A DNA stretch of 64,000 nt from Sphingopyxis sp. USTB-05 (GTDB taxonomy: Bacteria > Pseudomonadota > Alphaproteobacteria > Sphingomonadales > Sphingomonadaceae), in contig NZ_CP084712.1 in assembly GCF_023822045.1 (NCBI RefSeq), positions 1,984,001 through 2,048,000 of the forward strand, written 5' to 3'. Position 1 is the first letter of the stretch; every line of letters starts with the position of its first letter. Shown here one piece after another: positions 38,862 to 48,394 of this stretch. Both the position numbers and the translations under genes were made by a program. The notes beneath the pieces were generated by a model. That model was not told the origin of the DNA. It made no database searches and saw only the letters and a list, made by a program, of their open reading frames with translations.

Positions 38862-40117
38862 TAGCGGTCACACTCTCCGAAAACGACGTCAATGGCGCCG
38901 ATAATTGCGGTGGTATCGGCGAGCATGTGGCCTTTCGACATCATGTCCATCGCCTGCAGGTGGCTGAACGCCGTCGGACGAATCTTGCAGCGATACGGCT
39001 TGTTGGTGCCGTCGCTGACCAGATAGACGCCGAATTCGCCCTTGGGGCTTTCGGTCGCCACATAGACTTCGCCCGCCGGGACGTGGAAGCCCTCGGTGTA
39101 GAGCTTGAAGTGATGGATCAGCGATTCCATCGACTGCTTCATCTCGCCGCGCTTCGGCGGCACGACCTTGCGGTTCAGGCTGGCGATCGGCCCCGTGGGC
39201 ATGTCGCGCAGGCACTGCTTGATGATCTTTGCCGACTGATAGACTTCCTCGACGCGCACCATGAAGCGATCGTAGCAATCGCCGCGCGTGCCGACGGGAA
39301 TGTCGAATTCCATCGCCGCATAGGCGTCATAAGGCTGCGACTTGCGCAAATCCCACGCGATGCCGCTGCCGCGGATCATCGGGCCGGAGAAGCCCCACGC
39401 CAGCGCATCTTCCTTGCTCACCGTCGCAATGTCGACGTTGCGCTGTTTGAAGATGCGGTTGTCGATGACTAGGCTCATCGCGTCGCCAAACAGCTTCGGC
39501 AGACGCTTTTCGACCCATTCGCCGATGTCGTAGAGCAGGCGTTCGGGCACGTCCTGATGGACGCCGCCCGGACGGAAATAAGCCGAGTGCATGCGCGCGC
39601 CCGAGGCACGTTCAAAGAAGTTCAGGCAATCCTCGCGCAGCTCGAACACCCACAGGTTCGGGGTCATCGCGCCGACGTCCATGACGTGCGACCCGATGTT
39701 GAGCATATGATTGCAGATGCGCGTCAGCTCGGCGAACAGCGTGCGCAGATATTGCGCGCGCGCCGGAACTTCGAGGTCGAGCAGCTTTTCGATCGCGAGC
39801 ACATATGAGTGCTCCATGCCGAGCGGCGAGCAATAGTCGAGCCGGTCGAAATAGGGCAGCGCCTGCAAATAGGTCTTATATTCGATCAGCTTTTCGGTGC
39901 CGCGATGAAGCAAACCGACATGCGGGTCGACGCGCTCGATGATTTCGCCGTCGAGTTCCATCACCATGCGCAAAACGCCGTGCGCCGCGGGATGCTGCGG
40001 GCCGAAGTTGATCGTGTAATTGGTAACGGCCTGATCGCCTGCGGTATCGGCGGTGTCGACCGGATAGCCTTCGAACATGTCGCTGCCGTGGTGCTTGACC
40101 TGAGGAGAGTCGGTCAT
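38861..40117 (-). CDS. nuoD: NADH-quinone oxidoreductase subunit D
   Basis: 418 residues, the 49-kDa quinone-binding subunit. The conserved [15 protein letters not shown] loop (with quinone-site histidine), [12 protein letters not shown] and the tyrosine-containing region near DRLDYCSP are intact. NuoC and NuoD are separate genes here, unlike the fused NuoCD of E. coli. Overlaps nuoC by 4 bases. Confidence 0.97.
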   Translation of the reverse strand: MTDSPQVKHHGSDMFEGYPVDTADTAGDQAVTNYTINFGPQHPAAHGVLRMVMELDGEIIERVDPHVGLLHRGTEKLIEYKTYLQALPYFDRLDYCSPLGMEHSYVLAIEKLLDLEVPARAQYLRTLFAELTRICNHMLNIGSHVMDVGAMTPNLWVFELREDCLNFFERASGARMHSAYFRPGGVHQDVPERLLYDIGEWVEKRLPKLFGDAMSLVIDNRIFKQRNVDIATVSKEDALAWGFSGPMIRGSGIAWDLRKSQPYDAYAAMEFDIPVGTRGDCYDRFMVRVEEVYQSAKIIKQCLRDMPTGPIASLNRKVVPPKRGEMKQSMESLIHHFKLYTEGFHVPAGEVYVATESPKGEFGVYLVSDGTNKPYRCKIRPTAFSHLQAMDMMSKGHMLADTTAIIGAIDVVFGECDR

Positions 40118-41016
40118 GCGTCACCTCCTGTTTTGGGCTTGCGCGGCGCGCGCGGCTTGGCCGGAGCCTTTTCCGCCTTCGCGGTCGCCGGCGTTTTGGC
40201 GGCCTTGGTCGCCGGCTTCGCGCTGGCGCCGTCGCGGCTCGTCTTCGCGGCCTTGATGTTGGTCTTCGCCCCTGCCCCGGTCTGCTCGGGCTTTTCAGTG
40301 GTCTTCGGGGTCGGCGGCGGCGGCGCCTTTGCCGCGTCGTCGGCCTTTTTGACTTCAGCCGCGGTCAGCGGAGTCGGCGCGCCCTTGCCCGGCGCTTCGC
40401 CCGTGCCGCCGGCCTTTTCATCGCCGGGCAGCACATAGTCGGCGCCTTCCCATGGGGACAGGAAGTCGAAATTGCGGAAATCCTGCGCCAGCTTCACCGG
40501 CTCGTACACGACGCGCTTGTCTTCTTCGCTGTACCGCAGCTCGATATAGCCGGTCAGCGGAAAATCCTTGCGCTGCGGATGCCCCTGGAAACCATAGTCG
40601 GTCAGGATACGGCGCAGGTCGGGATTGCCCGCGAACAGCACGCCGTACATGTCGAACACTTCGCGCTCGAGCCAGCCTGCATTCGGCCACACGGGCACGA
40701 TCGTCGGCACCGGAGTAGCCTCGTCGGTCGACACGCGGACGCGCAAACGGTGGTTCTTCGTGACGCTGAGCAGGTGATAGACGACCTCGAACCGCTCGGC
40801 GCGGTCGGGATAATCGACCCCGGCGATTTCCATCAGCTGCTGATATTCAAGCTTGTCGCGCAGTTCGACCATCACCCCGGCGACGGCTTCGCGCGTCACA
40901 GTGATGCTGTCCTCGTCAACGGTGAAGACATGCGCGAGCAAATCGGCACCGAGCAGTTTTTTCAGCGCGTCGGCCAGCGCCGGCTGCGGCGCCACGAGGG
41001 GAGCAGGATGGGCCAT
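40114..41016 (-). CDS. nuoC: NADH-quinone oxidoreductase subunit C with long Lys/Ala/Pro tail
   Basis: Residues 1-195 are the 30-kDa subunit with the signature ERE(V)[18 protein letters not shown] and the C-terminal [13 protein letters not shown]. About 105 further residues follow, made almost only of Lys, Ala, Pro, Thr and Gly in short repeats such as [17 protein letters not shown], like a histone H1-type tail. Such a tail is not needed for the core fold and should be disordered and very basic. Start at 41016 overlaps the nuoB stop (TGATG). Confidence 0.96.
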   Translation of the reverse strand: MAHPAPLVAPQPALADALKKLLGADLLAHVFTVDEDSITVTREAVAGVMVELRDKLEYQQLMEIAGVDYPDRAERFEVVYHLLSVTKNHRLRVRVSTDEATPVPTIVPVWPNAGWLEREVFDMYGVLFAGNPDLRRILTDYGFQGHPQRKDFPLTGYIELRYSEEDKRVVYEPVKLAQDFRNFDFLSPWEGADYVLPGDEKAGGTGEAPGKGAPTPLTAAEVKKADDAAKAPPPPTPKTTEKPEQTGAGAKTNIKAAKTSRDGASAKPATKAAKTPATAKAEKAPAKPRAPRKPKTGGDA

Positions 41017-41603
41017 CAGCGTTCGATCGTCCCGGTGCGGCGGATCTTCCGCTGCAACTGCATCACGCCGTAAAGCAGGGCTTCGGCGGTCGGCGGGCAG
41101 CCGGGGACATAGATGTCCACGGGCACGATGCGGTCGCAACCGCGCACCACCGAATAGCTGTAGTGATAATAGCCGCCGCCATTGGCGCAGCTGCCCATCG
41201 AGATGACATATTTCGGGTTCGACATCTGGTCGTAAACCCGGCGCAGCGCAGGCGCCATCTTGTTGCAGAGCGTGCCCGCCACGATCATCACGTCGGACTG
41301 ACGCGGCGATGCGCGCGGCGCGGCGCCGAAACGCTCCATGTCATATCGCGGCATGTTGACATGAATCATCTCGACCGCGCAGCAAGCGAGGCCAAAGGTC
41401 ATCCACCATAGCGAGCCGGTGCGCGCCCAGTTGAACAGATCCTCGGTCGAGGTGACGAGAAAGCCCTTGTCGCCGACTTCGCTGTTGAGGTCGTCGAAAA
41501 AGCCCGCGTCGGGGCTGGTCCCCGGCGCCACCGGGAACATTTCCGGGTTCGCACCCGGGGCGACCGGCATCTGGCCGGGCATGATGATACTGGAAGTGCT
41601 CAT
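41016..41603 (-). CDS. nuoB: NADH-quinone oxidoreductase subunit B
   Basis: 195 residues, holds cluster N2, the last iron-sulfur cluster before quinone. The tandem cysteines in GLACCAVEM, the cysteine in [11 protein letters not shown] and that in [11 protein letters not shown] are all present. ATG 41603 overlaps the nuoA stop as ATGA. About 35 extra N-terminal residues rich in Pro/Ala precede the domain. Confidence 0.97.
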   Translation of the reverse strand: MSTSSIIMPGQMPVAPGANPEMFPVAPGTSPDAGFFDDLNSEVGDKGFLVTSTEDLFNWARTGSLWWMTFGLACCAVEMIHVNMPRYDMERFGAAPRASPRQSDVMIVAGTLCNKMAPALRRVYDQMSNPKYVISMGSCANGGGYYHYSYSVVRGCDRIVPVDIYVPGCPPTAEALLYGVMQLQRKIRRTGTIER

Positions 41604-41974
41604 TCCCAATCCAACGCGCCTTTTTTCCACGCGTACACAAGGCCGAGCGTGAGTTCGGCGAGGAAAATCATCATCGTGGCCCAACCCGCCCAGCCGATTT
41701 CCTTCAGGCTGACCGCCCAGGGAAAGAGGAAGGCCGCTTCGAGGTCAAAGATGATGAAGAGAATAGCGACGAGGTAAAAGCGCACGTCGAACTGGCTGCG
41801 CGCGTCCTCGAACGCCGGGAAGCCGCATTCATATTCGGTCAGTTTCGCCGGGTCCGGCTTGTGCGCCCCGGTCAGCCGCGCGACGCCCATCGGTAAGAAC
41901 ACGAAGGCGGAGGACAGGCCAACGGCGACGACCAGAAAGATCAGAATCGGCAAATATTGCGTCAGATCGACCAT
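41600..41974 (-). CDS. nuoA: NADH-quinone oxidoreductase subunit A
   Basis: ND3 homologue, 124 residues, three membrane helices. The conserved loop [22 protein letters not shown] is intact, with the cysteine of the active/deactive region. First gene of the operon. ATG 41974 gives the normal length. Confidence 0.97.
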   Translation of the reverse strand: MVDLTQYLPILIFLVVAVGLSSAFVFLPMGVARLTGAHKPDPAKLTEYECGFPAFEDARSQFDVRFYLVAILFIIFDLEAAFLFPWAVSLKEIGWAGWATMMIFLAELTLGLVYAWKKGALDWE

Positions 41975-42028
41975 GGGAGCTCGCAGTTCAGTTGTTTTGG
42001 GGTGTCTTTGCACCCGTTTATCGGGGGC

Positions 42029-42057
42029 GCTTTAGGCCACGATGCCGCGTGTCGCAA
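42029..42057 (-). promoter_or_regulatory. Possible promoter of the nuo operon
   Basis: Read on the minus strand: TTGCGA at 42057-42052, 17-base spacer, TAAAGC at 42034-42029, about 55 bases upstream of nuoA. The -10 match is weak, so this is only a candidate. The 41975-42198 gap is shared with the divergent YbjN gene. Confidence 0.35.
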
Positions 42058-42198
42058 GCGCTGCGGGCAGGATTTTCGTATCCTGTGTGACCAAAAGCAT
42101 ATTGTGCGCTGGCGAGCGGACCTATCGCTGTGATACGCAACCGGAAAAGGGTCGCACTGCCGCGCTTTTCAGGCGCAACTTGGACAAAGGGAGCATCC

Positions 42199-42681
42199 AT
42201 GGGACCAATCACCGTTCGCGCCATCACGGCTTTGGGCGCCGCCGCGCTTTTTTCGGCGACTCCGGCGCACGCCGAACTGATCAACGCAACGAATCCCGCG
42301 ACGATCAAGGCAATTCTCGAGTCGCAAGGCTGGCCCGCGACGCTGGTCAGCAAGGCCGGCGACGATCCCTATCTCGAGAGCAATCGCAACGGCCTCAAAT
42401 TCCTCGTCCTGTTCATGAACTGCGACGAAGGCAAAAAGTGCAAGACGCTGCAATATTATATGGGGTTCAGCGACGCGAAGGGCGTCTCGCTCGACCGGCT
42501 CAACCAGTGGAACAAGGACAAGCGTTTCGCCCGCGCGTACAAGGACGATGAGGGCGATCCGGTGCTAGAAATGGACGTCGACCTCGATTTCGCGGGCATA
42601 CCGCGCGAGAATGTAGGTGAGACGTTCAACACGTGGGCGTCGCTGATGGACAGCTTCCGCGAGTATGTTTTCGAGAAGTGA
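42199..42681 (+). CDS. Exported YbjN-domain protein
   Basis: 160 residues. The signal peptide ends after TPAHA (about residue 24), followed by a YbjN-like domain with NLKFLVLFMNCDEGKKCKTLQYYMGF. The two cysteines in NCDEGKKC may form a disulphide. YbjN domains resemble type III secretion chaperone folds; the function of exported ones is unknown. The start at 42199 has AAAGGGAG upstream. Divergent from nuoA and followed by a palindromic repeat. Confidence 0.82.
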   Translation: MGPITVRAITALGAAALFSATPAHAELINATNPATIKAILESQGWPATLVSKAGDDPYLESNRNGLKFLVLFMNCDEGKKCKTLQYYMGFSDAKGVSLDRLNQWNKDKRFARAYKDDEGDPVLEMDVDLDFAGIPRENVGETFNTWASLMDSFREYVFEK

Positions 42682-42694
42682 TCTGAACAATCAC

Positions 42695-42772
42695 TCGTCA
42701 CCCCGGACTTGATCCGGGGTCCCGCTTCTTAACGTCACAAAGCGGGATGCCGGATCAAGTCCGGCATGACGA
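42695..42772. repeat. Inverted palindromic repeat, type A (second copy)
   Basis: TCGTCACCCCGGACTTGATC... paired with its inverse ending GCATGACGA, spacer about 15 bases. Same family as 22760-22852. It lies between the converging YbjN and inositol-phosphatase-family genes. Confidence 0.78.
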
Positions 42773-42795
42773 AGGAGAGGACGAGAAAACGCCGA

Positions 42796-43614
42796 TCAGG
42801 CGTTGCGAAGCGCGCCCGCGACAAGCTTCTGCAGCTTCGAATGCACTGCGGCGCTGCCGGCAATGAATTCGCTGCGCTCGATCGCGCGGTCGCCGCCGCG
42901 GAAATCGCTGACGAAGCCGCCGGCTTCGCGCACGAGCAACATGCCCGCGGCGACGTCCCAGACTTCCAGGTCGCTTTCCCAGAAGCCGTCGTAACGGCCC
43001 GCCGCGACCCATGCGAGGTCGAGGCTGGCCGCGCCGAAGCGGCGGATGCCGGCAACTTCAGGGGCGACTGCACCGAAAATGCGGCTCCACTGCGCCATAT
43101 TGCCGTGGCCCATATAAGGGATGCCGGTCGAAATCAGGCATTCGTTCAGGTGGCGGCGCGATGCGACGCGGAGGCGGCGGTCGTGCAGCCAGGCGCCGCG
43201 GCCGCGTTCGGCCCAATAGCTTTCGTCGGTGACGGGCTGATAGACGAGCGCCGCCGTGACGTCGCCCCAGCCGCCGCCGGGCTTCGGTTCCTGTACCGCG
43301 ATCGAAATCGCGAAATGCGGAATCGCGTGGAGGAAGTTCGACGTGCCGTCGAGCGGATCGATGATGAAGCGCGGCTTGCCATATTCGCCCTCGATCTCGC
43401 CGGCCTCTTCCATCTTGAAGCCCCAGCCCGGACGCGCGTGGGTCAGCTCGTCATAAAGCGTGCGCTCGGCTGCCTGATCGGCCTTCGACACGAAGTCGGC
43501 GGGCCCCTTCTGCGAGACCTGCAGATGCTCGATCTCGCCAAAGTCGCGGCGCAGTTTCGTGCCGGCCTTGCGCGCGGCGCGTTCCATGACGGTGATGATG
43601 CCGGATACGGCCAT
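42796..43614 (-). CDS. suhB: Inositol monophosphatase family protein
   Basis: 272 residues of the lithium-sensitive phosphatase family. The metal-binding motifs are MEEAGE, IDPLDGTSNFLHAIP and the C-terminal WDVAAGMLLVREAGG. Substrate could be inositol-1-phosphate or another sugar phosphate; SuhB-type proteins also affect rRNA processing, hence the symbol is tentative. ATG 43614 has GAAGG 8 bases upstream. It follows efp on the same strand with a palindromic repeat in the gap. Confidence 0.9.
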   Translation of the reverse strand: MAVSGIITVMERAARKAGTKLRRDFGEIEHLQVSQKGPADFVSKADQAAERTLYDELTHARPGWGFKMEEAGEIEGEYGKPRFIIDPLDGTSNFLHAIPHFAISIAVQEPKPGGGWGDVTAALVYQPVTDESYWAERGRGAWLHDRRLRVASRRHLNECLISTGIPYMGHGNMAQWSRIFGAVAPEVAGIRRFGAASLDLAWVAAGRYDGFWESDLEVWDVAAGMLLVREAGGFVSDFRGGDRAIERSEFIAGSAAVHSKLQKLVAGALRNA

Positions 43615-43632
43615 ATTTATTTCCTTCAACGC

Positions 43633-43708
43633 GTCGCCCCCGCGAAGGCGGAGGCCGCTGGCTGCGTTGCGCCAAGCTGATAGCGGCCCCCGCCTTCGCG
43701 GGGGCGAC
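43633..43708. repeat. Inverted palindromic repeat, type C (compact unit)
   Basis: GTCGCCCCCGCGAAGGCG... and its inverse face each other with about 20-27 bases between. The two arms match those around the GIY-YIG remnant at 96-473. Located between efp and the phosphatase gene. Confidence 0.78.
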
Positions 43709-43713
43709 TTCAC

Positions 43714-44277
43714 TTAGTCCGCGCGGCGGACATATTCGCGGTCGTACACATGCACGACGATCTTCGTTCCGCTCGTGATATGCGGCGGCACCATCACGCG
43801 CACGCCATTGTCGAGGATCGCGGGCTTGTACGACGACGAAGCCGTCTGGCCCTTCACGACCGCATCGGCCTCGACGATCGTCGCTTCGATCGTTTCGGGC
43901 AGCTCGACAGAGATCGGGCGCTCTTCCCAAAGTTCGAGCACGACGTCCATGCCGTCCTGCAGGAATTCATGCGCTTCGCCGACGACATCCTTCGAGATGT
44001 TGATCTGTTCGAACGTATCCTTGTCCATGAACACCAGATCGTCGCCCTCGGCATAGAGGAACTGGAAATCCTTGGTGTCGAGGCGGATCTTTTCCACCGT
44101 ATCCGCGCTGCGGAACCGGTTGTTGAGCTTGCGCCCGTCGATCAGATTCTTGGCCTCGACCTGCATATAGGCGCCGCCCTTGCCCGGCTGGGTGTGCTGG
44201 ATCTTGGTGACCTTCCAGATCCCCTTTTCATATTCGATAATATTGCCGGGACGGATTTCAACGCCGGTGATTTTCAT
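43714..44277 (-). CDS. efp: Elongation factor P
   Basis: 187 residues, three beta-barrel domains. It rescues ribosomes stalled at consecutive prolines. The loop [19 protein letters not shown] has the lysine that EpmA/EpmB modify in many bacteria, with normal surroundings. The family C-terminal signature [18 protein letters not shown] is present. ATG 44277 is the family start; ribosome-binding site weak. Confidence 0.97.
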   Translation of the reverse strand: MKITGVEIRPGNIIEYEKGIWKVTKIQHTQPGKGGAYMQVEAKNLIDGRKLNNRFRSADTVEKIRLDTKDFQFLYAEGDDLVFMDKDTFEQINISKDVVGEAHEFLQDGMDVVLELWEERPISVELPETIEATIVEADAVVKGQTASSSYKPAILDNGVRVMVPPHITSGTKIVVHVYDREYVRRAD

Positions 44278-44385
44278 CGCGCACACTCACTAGACAAGGA
44301 TGGAAAGAGCAAAGCCGCGCCCCACCGGGCACAGCTATCAGGTGCGCGCCTTTAGCCGCGACAGCGCCGAAGGGCAAGCCGTGTG

Positions 44386-46344
44386 TCAGGGCGTCGCGAC
44401 GACCATCGCGCGCGTCCGCCGATAGCTGAGCCACACCAGGCCGACGAAGAGGATCAGGCCGACCCACGGCGCGTAAGGCGCATAACCGTCACCGACGACT
44501 GCGAGAGGCGAATCGCTGCCGCTGCCCGCGACGATGCCCGCATAGAGCACGCCGAACAGGCTTTCGCCGACGATCATGCCCGTCGCGGTGAGCACGCCCA
44601 TGCGGTGCGCGAAGCCGGCATTCGGGCGCTTCGCCGCCCAGCGGTCATAGAACCAGCCGCCCACCGCACCGATCACCACCGGCAGGATCACCGCCATCGG
44701 CAGGTAGATGCCGATGCCGATCGCCAACGGAGGAAGCCGCAGCTTGCCCGCGCGGCCGAGCAGCGCGTCCACGATGATGAAACCGACGCCCGCGAGCACG
44801 CCATAACCCAGCATCGTCCAGTTGAGGTCGCCGCCGAGCACACCCTGCGCCAGCGACGAGATCAGCCCCGCCTGCGGTGCCGCAAGCGCGTTCGGCCCGG
44901 CGCCCGGCGCCCCGACAAAGCCGAGCGTTTCGTTGAGCACATTGAGCACCGGCGGCACGACGAGCGAACCGAAGATCACACCGATGATCAGCGCGACCTG
45001 CTGTTTCCACGGCGTCGCGCCGACAAGCTGGCCGGTCTTGAGGTCCTGAAGATTGTCGTTCGAAATCGTCGCGATGCCAAAGACCAGGCCGGTGACGATC
45101 AGCGCATAGGCGACCATCGCGTCGATCTCCGCCTCGCCCCCGCCGCGGCCGGGCAGGCCGAGGAGCAGAAGCGACGAGGCGATGATCGCGAGGATGCCGA
45201 TCCCCGATACCGGCGAGTTCGACGCGCCGATCAGGCCCGCCATATAACCGGTGACCGACGCGATCATCAGTCCCACGATGATGATGAACAGGATCGCCCC
45301 GGCGATCAGCGCGAACGACGCCCCGGCGAGCGGCCCCCCGGCAAGCACCGTCCACAACAGCCAGCCGATCGGCAGCATCAGCGCCAGCGAGCCGCCGAAC
45401 ACCCAGTTGATCGACATATCCTGTTCTTCGATCGCAAGCGCCTGGCCGCCCTGACGTGCGCGGCTTGCGGCCATTGCCGAGCGAATACCGCCGATGACCG
45501 GACCCGCGATCTTGATCAGCGTCCAGATCGCGGCGACCGCGATCACGCCGGCGCCAAAGAAACGCACATCGGCGCGAAACACCGTATTCGCCAGCGTCTC
45601 GGCATCGCCCGTCCCGCCTTGCGTGAGCGCCGGCAGCAGCACCCACCAGCCGGTGACCATGCCGACAAGCTGCGCCATGCCGACCGACAGGCCGACGAGG
45701 TGACCGACGCCGAACAACGCAAAGGCAAGTCCGCCCGCGATCCCCGTCGCGCCGCTGCCGACGGCGAACCAGCGCGCGACTTCGGCGCCGGCGAGCTTCA
45801 TCTGGGTGAGCAGCGTAAAGCCCGCAGCGACGAGGCTGTTCCACATCAATGCCGAAAGGCCGGCGCGATTTTCCTCGGCACCCTCGGCGCTCGCGGCCCC
45901 GACCTGCAGCACCTCTGCGGCGGCGCGGCCCTCGGGATAGGGAAGATCCGAATCGACAACGAGAGCGCGACGCAGCGGGACGGAGAAAAGCACGCCCAAT
46001 ATGCCGCCAAGCATCGTGATTGCGGTCGTTTCGAGCAGCGGGAAACCCTGCCAGTAACCGACCATCACCAGCCCCGGCAGCACGAAGATGATCGCCGCCA
46101 GCGTCCCTGCGGCGCTCGCGATCGTCTGGACGATATTATTCTCGAGGATCGTCGACCCGGCCATATAGCGCAGCAGCGCCATCGAAATCACCGCTGCCGG
46201 GATCGAGGTCGCAAAGGTCAGCCCGACCTTCAAGCCCAGATAGACGTTCGCCGCCGTGAAAGCCAACGTCAGCAGACCGCCGAGCAGAATCGCACGGATC
46301 GTCAGTTCGCGCCCGCGTGAGGTCGGCGTGGTGGTGTCTGTCAT
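44386..46344 (-). CDS. OPT-family oligopeptide transporter
   Basis: 652 residues with about 14-16 membrane helices over the whole length. Signature areas include RELTIRAILLGGLLTLAF near the N-terminus, LPYPEGRAAAEVLQ near residue 135 and ISNDNLQDLKTGQLVGATPWKQQ near 425. Members carry small peptides or metal chelates across the inner membrane. ATG 46344 has GGGGAGA 7 bases upstream. It stands alone on the minus strand between efp and thiE. Confidence 0.92.
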   Translation of the reverse strand: MTDTTTPTSRGRELTIRAILLGGLLTLAFTAANVYLGLKVGLTFATSIPAAVISMALLRYMAGSTILENNIVQTIASAAGTLAAIIFVLPGLVMVGYWQGFPLLETTAITMLGGILGVLFSVPLRRALVVDSDLPYPEGRAAAEVLQVGAASAEGAEENRAGLSALMWNSLVAAGFTLLTQMKLAGAEVARWFAVGSGATGIAGGLAFALFGVGHLVGLSVGMAQLVGMVTGWWVLLPALTQGGTGDAETLANTVFRADVRFFGAGVIAVAAIWTLIKIAGPVIGGIRSAMAASRARQGGQALAIEEQDMSINWVFGGSLALMLPIGWLLWTVLAGGPLAGASFALIAGAILFIIIVGLMIASVTGYMAGLIGASNSPVSGIGILAIIASSLLLLGLPGRGGGEAEIDAMVAYALIVTGLVFGIATISNDNLQDLKTGQLVGATPWKQQVALIIGVIFGSLVVPPVLNVLNETLGFVGAPGAGPNALAAPQAGLISSLAQGVLGGDLNWTMLGYGVLAGVGFIIVDALLGRAGKLRLPPLAIGIGIYLPMAVILPVVIGAVGGWFYDRWAAKRPNAGFAHRMGVLTATGMIVGESLFGVLYAGIVAGSGSDSPLAVVGDGYAPYAPWVGLILFVGLVWLSYRRTRAMVVATP

Positions 46345-46646
46345 CAAAATTCTCCCCGTGCGCTGTCTTGCGGGGCACCGCCCGCAGCGCAAGCAAAAAG
46401 CCACGAACCGAGGTCCGTTGGACCGAAACGCCAAAAGCGACGAACCGACATCCTTTTGACGTATCGGTCCAATATGCGGCGCGGCATCAATGCGAAATCG
46501 GTGTCCATGATGAGTATCGACCTTTCCGATCTTACTCCGCCGCCCCCGCGCGGCAACGCAGCAACCTCATCGCGCGGGGCGCCTTGCGCCGGCCTTTTCG
46601 GCTGGCGCAAGGATGCGGCGGCGCCGCCTGCACCCAGGGATGATCC
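46345..46646. other. 302-base gap without a supported gene
   Basis: Between thiE and the OPT transporter. A plus-strand frame from 46507 (MMSIDLSDLTPPPPRG...) to 46680 overlaps the thiE terminator and end, lacks a clear ribosome-binding site and matches no family I know. The minus-strand frame is equally unconvincing. It presumably contains the transporter promoter. Confidence 0.5.
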
Positions 46647-46674
46647 TAAAACGCCGGGGCGCAATTACCCGGCG
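46647..46674 (-). terminator. Terminator overlapping the thiE stop codon
   Basis: On the minus strand CGCCGGG (46674-46668) and CCCGGCG (46658-46652) pair around the stop codon at 46667-46665, followed by TTTTAG. The stem begins inside the last codons of thiE. Confidence 0.65.
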
Positions 46675-47303
46675 GGCTGATCCTGAAGAAGCGCCGCGAA
46701 AGCGCGCACGGCCGCACCCGGCCCTTCGGGATGGGCCCATATGCCGCCGGAAACGGCAAGAAAGTCAGCCCCGGCCTCGATCAGCGTCGGCGCATTTTCT
46801 ATCGTAATCCCGCCGATCGCAACGCAGGGCAATTCGAACATTCCCTGCCACCATTCGAGAATTTCGGGGTCCGCGTGATGCTCGACCGTCTTGGTCGTCG
46901 TCGGAAAAAATGCACCGAAGGCAACATAATCGGCGCCCGCCTCGCCCGCTTCCATCGCCAGATGACGGCTCGCATGACAGGTAACGCCGATCTGCGCCTG
47001 CGGTCCCAGTAACCGCCGCGCTTCCTTCGGATCGCCGTCGCCCTGCCCCAGGTGCACCCCGTCAGCGCCAAGCCGCTTCGCGAGCGCGACATCGTCATTC
47101 ACGATGAACGCGACGTCATGGGCGGCGCAGATTTCCTGCAACGGTTCGGCAAGCCGCGCCGCGTCATGCTGGTCGAGATTCTTCACGCGAAACTGAAAGG
47201 CGGCAACGGGTCCGGCGCCCAGCGCTTCGGTGAGTTGGCCCGGAAAATCGCCACCGACGTCGAGCGGCGAAATGAGGTATAATTGGCAGGTCGGTGCTTT
47301 CAT
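46665..47303 (-). CDS. thiE: Thiamine phosphate synthase
   Basis: 212-residue TIM barrel joining the pyrimidine (HMP-PP) and thiazole (THZ-P) halves of thiamine. Motifs: FQFRVKNLDQ, FIVNDDVALAKRLGADGVHLGQGD and GVTCHASRH, and the phosphate loop AIGGITIENAP. Stand-alone here; other thi genes are not in the window. Start at 47303. It ends in its own terminator. Confidence 0.92.
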   Translation of the reverse strand: MKAPTCQLYLISPLDVGGDFPGQLTEALGAGPVAAFQFRVKNLDQHDAARLAEPLQEICAAHDVAFIVNDDVALAKRLGADGVHLGQGDGDPKEARRLLGPQAQIGVTCHASRHLAMEAGEAGADYVAFGAFFPTTTKTVEHHADPEILEWWQGMFELPCVAIGGITIENAPTLIEAGADFLAVSGGIWAHPEGPGAAVRAFAALLQDQPAG

Positions 47304-47338
47304 GGCGCGTTCATAGCGGCGCCGTCACAGACGGGCAA

Positions 47339-47737
47339 ATGCAGAACATATACCGCATGGCGATCGTCGCCCTCCCCGCCGCTCTCGCTCTCTCTGCCTG
47401 CGCCACGACGCGCGCCGCGCCGCTGCCCGACGGCAGCGACGTCGCGCTTGGCCAAAAGGCCTATGTCGACGGGCCGCTTGTCCAGCCGGTCGAGGTGGTT
47501 GAGGACAGCCGTTGCCCGATGAACGCGCGCTGCGTCTGGGCAGGCCGCGTGCGCGTGAAGATGGTCTGGATTCGCGGCAATGGTGAAAAGCAGCCGTTCG
47601 AAGCGACGCTGGGCGAGCCGGTGCAGCTTGCCGACGGCCAATTCACGCTCGAATCGGTGCGGCCGGAAAAGATGACCAATGTGACGATCAAACCGTCGGA
47701 CTATCGCTTCTCGTTCCGCTTCGCGGGCGGGCTCTAA
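47339..47737 (+). CDS. Small lipoprotein with DSRCP...CVWAG motif
   Basis: 132 residues. Lipobox LSAC with the lipidated cysteine near residue 20, then a beta-rich domain with EDSRCPMNARCVWAGRVRV near residue 60. This two-cysteine pattern recurs in uncharacterised exported proteins of sphingomonads and Bacteroidetes; function unknown. The start at 47339 precedes the signal peptide; 47357 is an alternative. Its 3' end overlaps the end of the converging O-methyltransferase gene by 4 bases. Divergent from thiE by 35 bases. Confidence 0.78.
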   Translation: MQNIYRMAIVALPAALALSACATTRAAPLPDGSDVALGQKAYVDGPLVQPVEVVEDSRCPMNARCVWAGRVRVKMVWIRGNGEKQPFEATLGEPVQLADGQFTLESVRPEKMTNVTIKPSDYRFSFRFAGGL

Positions 47738-48390
47738 AGCACCCGCGCCAGCACGAACCCGTCCCAGCCCTTGGCGCCGACCGTCTGGATAGCGGTCGCG
47801 TCGAGGCGGGGATTGCCGCTCAGCATATCGAACAGCGCGCGCGTGCCGACGATGCGCTCGTCGTCGCTGTCCGCGTCCAACACCCCGCCCTCGCGCACGA
47901 CATTGTCGACAATGATCATCGTGCCGGGGCGGCCCAGGCGGATCGCTTCGTCGACGTAGCGGACGTTGCTCTGCTTGTCGGCGTCGATGAAAACAAAGTC
48001 GAACGGCGCTTCACCGGTCATCGCCGCCAGGCTCTGCACCGCCGGGCCGACGCGGATGTCCACCCGGCCCGCCAATCCGGCGCTTTCAAGATTTTCCTGC
48101 GCTACGCGTGCGTGATGTGCCTCAAGTTCCAGCGTCACCAGCGTTCCGCCCTCGGGCAGCGCCCGCGCCAGCCAGATCGTCGAATAGCCGCCAAGCGTCC
48201 CGACTTCGAGGATGCGTTTTGCGCCGGCCATCTGCGCGAGCAGGAACAGCATCTTGCCCTGCGCCGCCGACACGTCGATCGGCGGCAGCCCTTGTCTTTC
48301 ATTGTTCGCGAGGGTGGTGGCAAGCGCATCGTCCGCGCCCAGCAACTTGTCGGCGATATAATCGTCGACGGCTTGCCACCTCTCTCCCAT
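47734..48390 (-). CDS. SAM-dependent O-methyltransferase (family 3)
   Basis: 218 residues of the catechol/caffeoyl-CoA O-methyltransferase family. The SAM site is ILEVGTLGGYSTIWLARAL near residue 65, the metal/substrate aspartates are in FDFVFIDADKQSN near 140, and TMIIVDNVVREG follows near 165. Methyl acceptor unknown. Start 48390 lies 4 bases after the fda stop, so the gene is co-transcribed with fructose-bisphosphate aldolase. Confidence 0.88.
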   Translation of the reverse strand: MGERWQAVDDYIADKLLGADDALATTLANNERQGLPPIDVSAAQGKMLFLLAQMAGAKRILEVGTLGGYSTIWLARALPEGGTLVTLELEAHHARVAQENLESAGLAGRVDIRVGPAVQSLAAMTGEAPFDFVFIDADKQSNVRYVDEAIRLGRPGTMIIVDNVVREGGVLDADSDDERIVGTRALFDMLSGNPRLDATAIQTVGAKGWDGFVLARVL

Positions 48391-48394
48391 CACT

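Noticed and set aside
46507..46680. Possible small plus-strand gene starting MMSIDLSDL
   Set aside because: No clear ribosome-binding site, overlaps the thiE end and terminator, Pro/Arg-rich composition, no family recognised.
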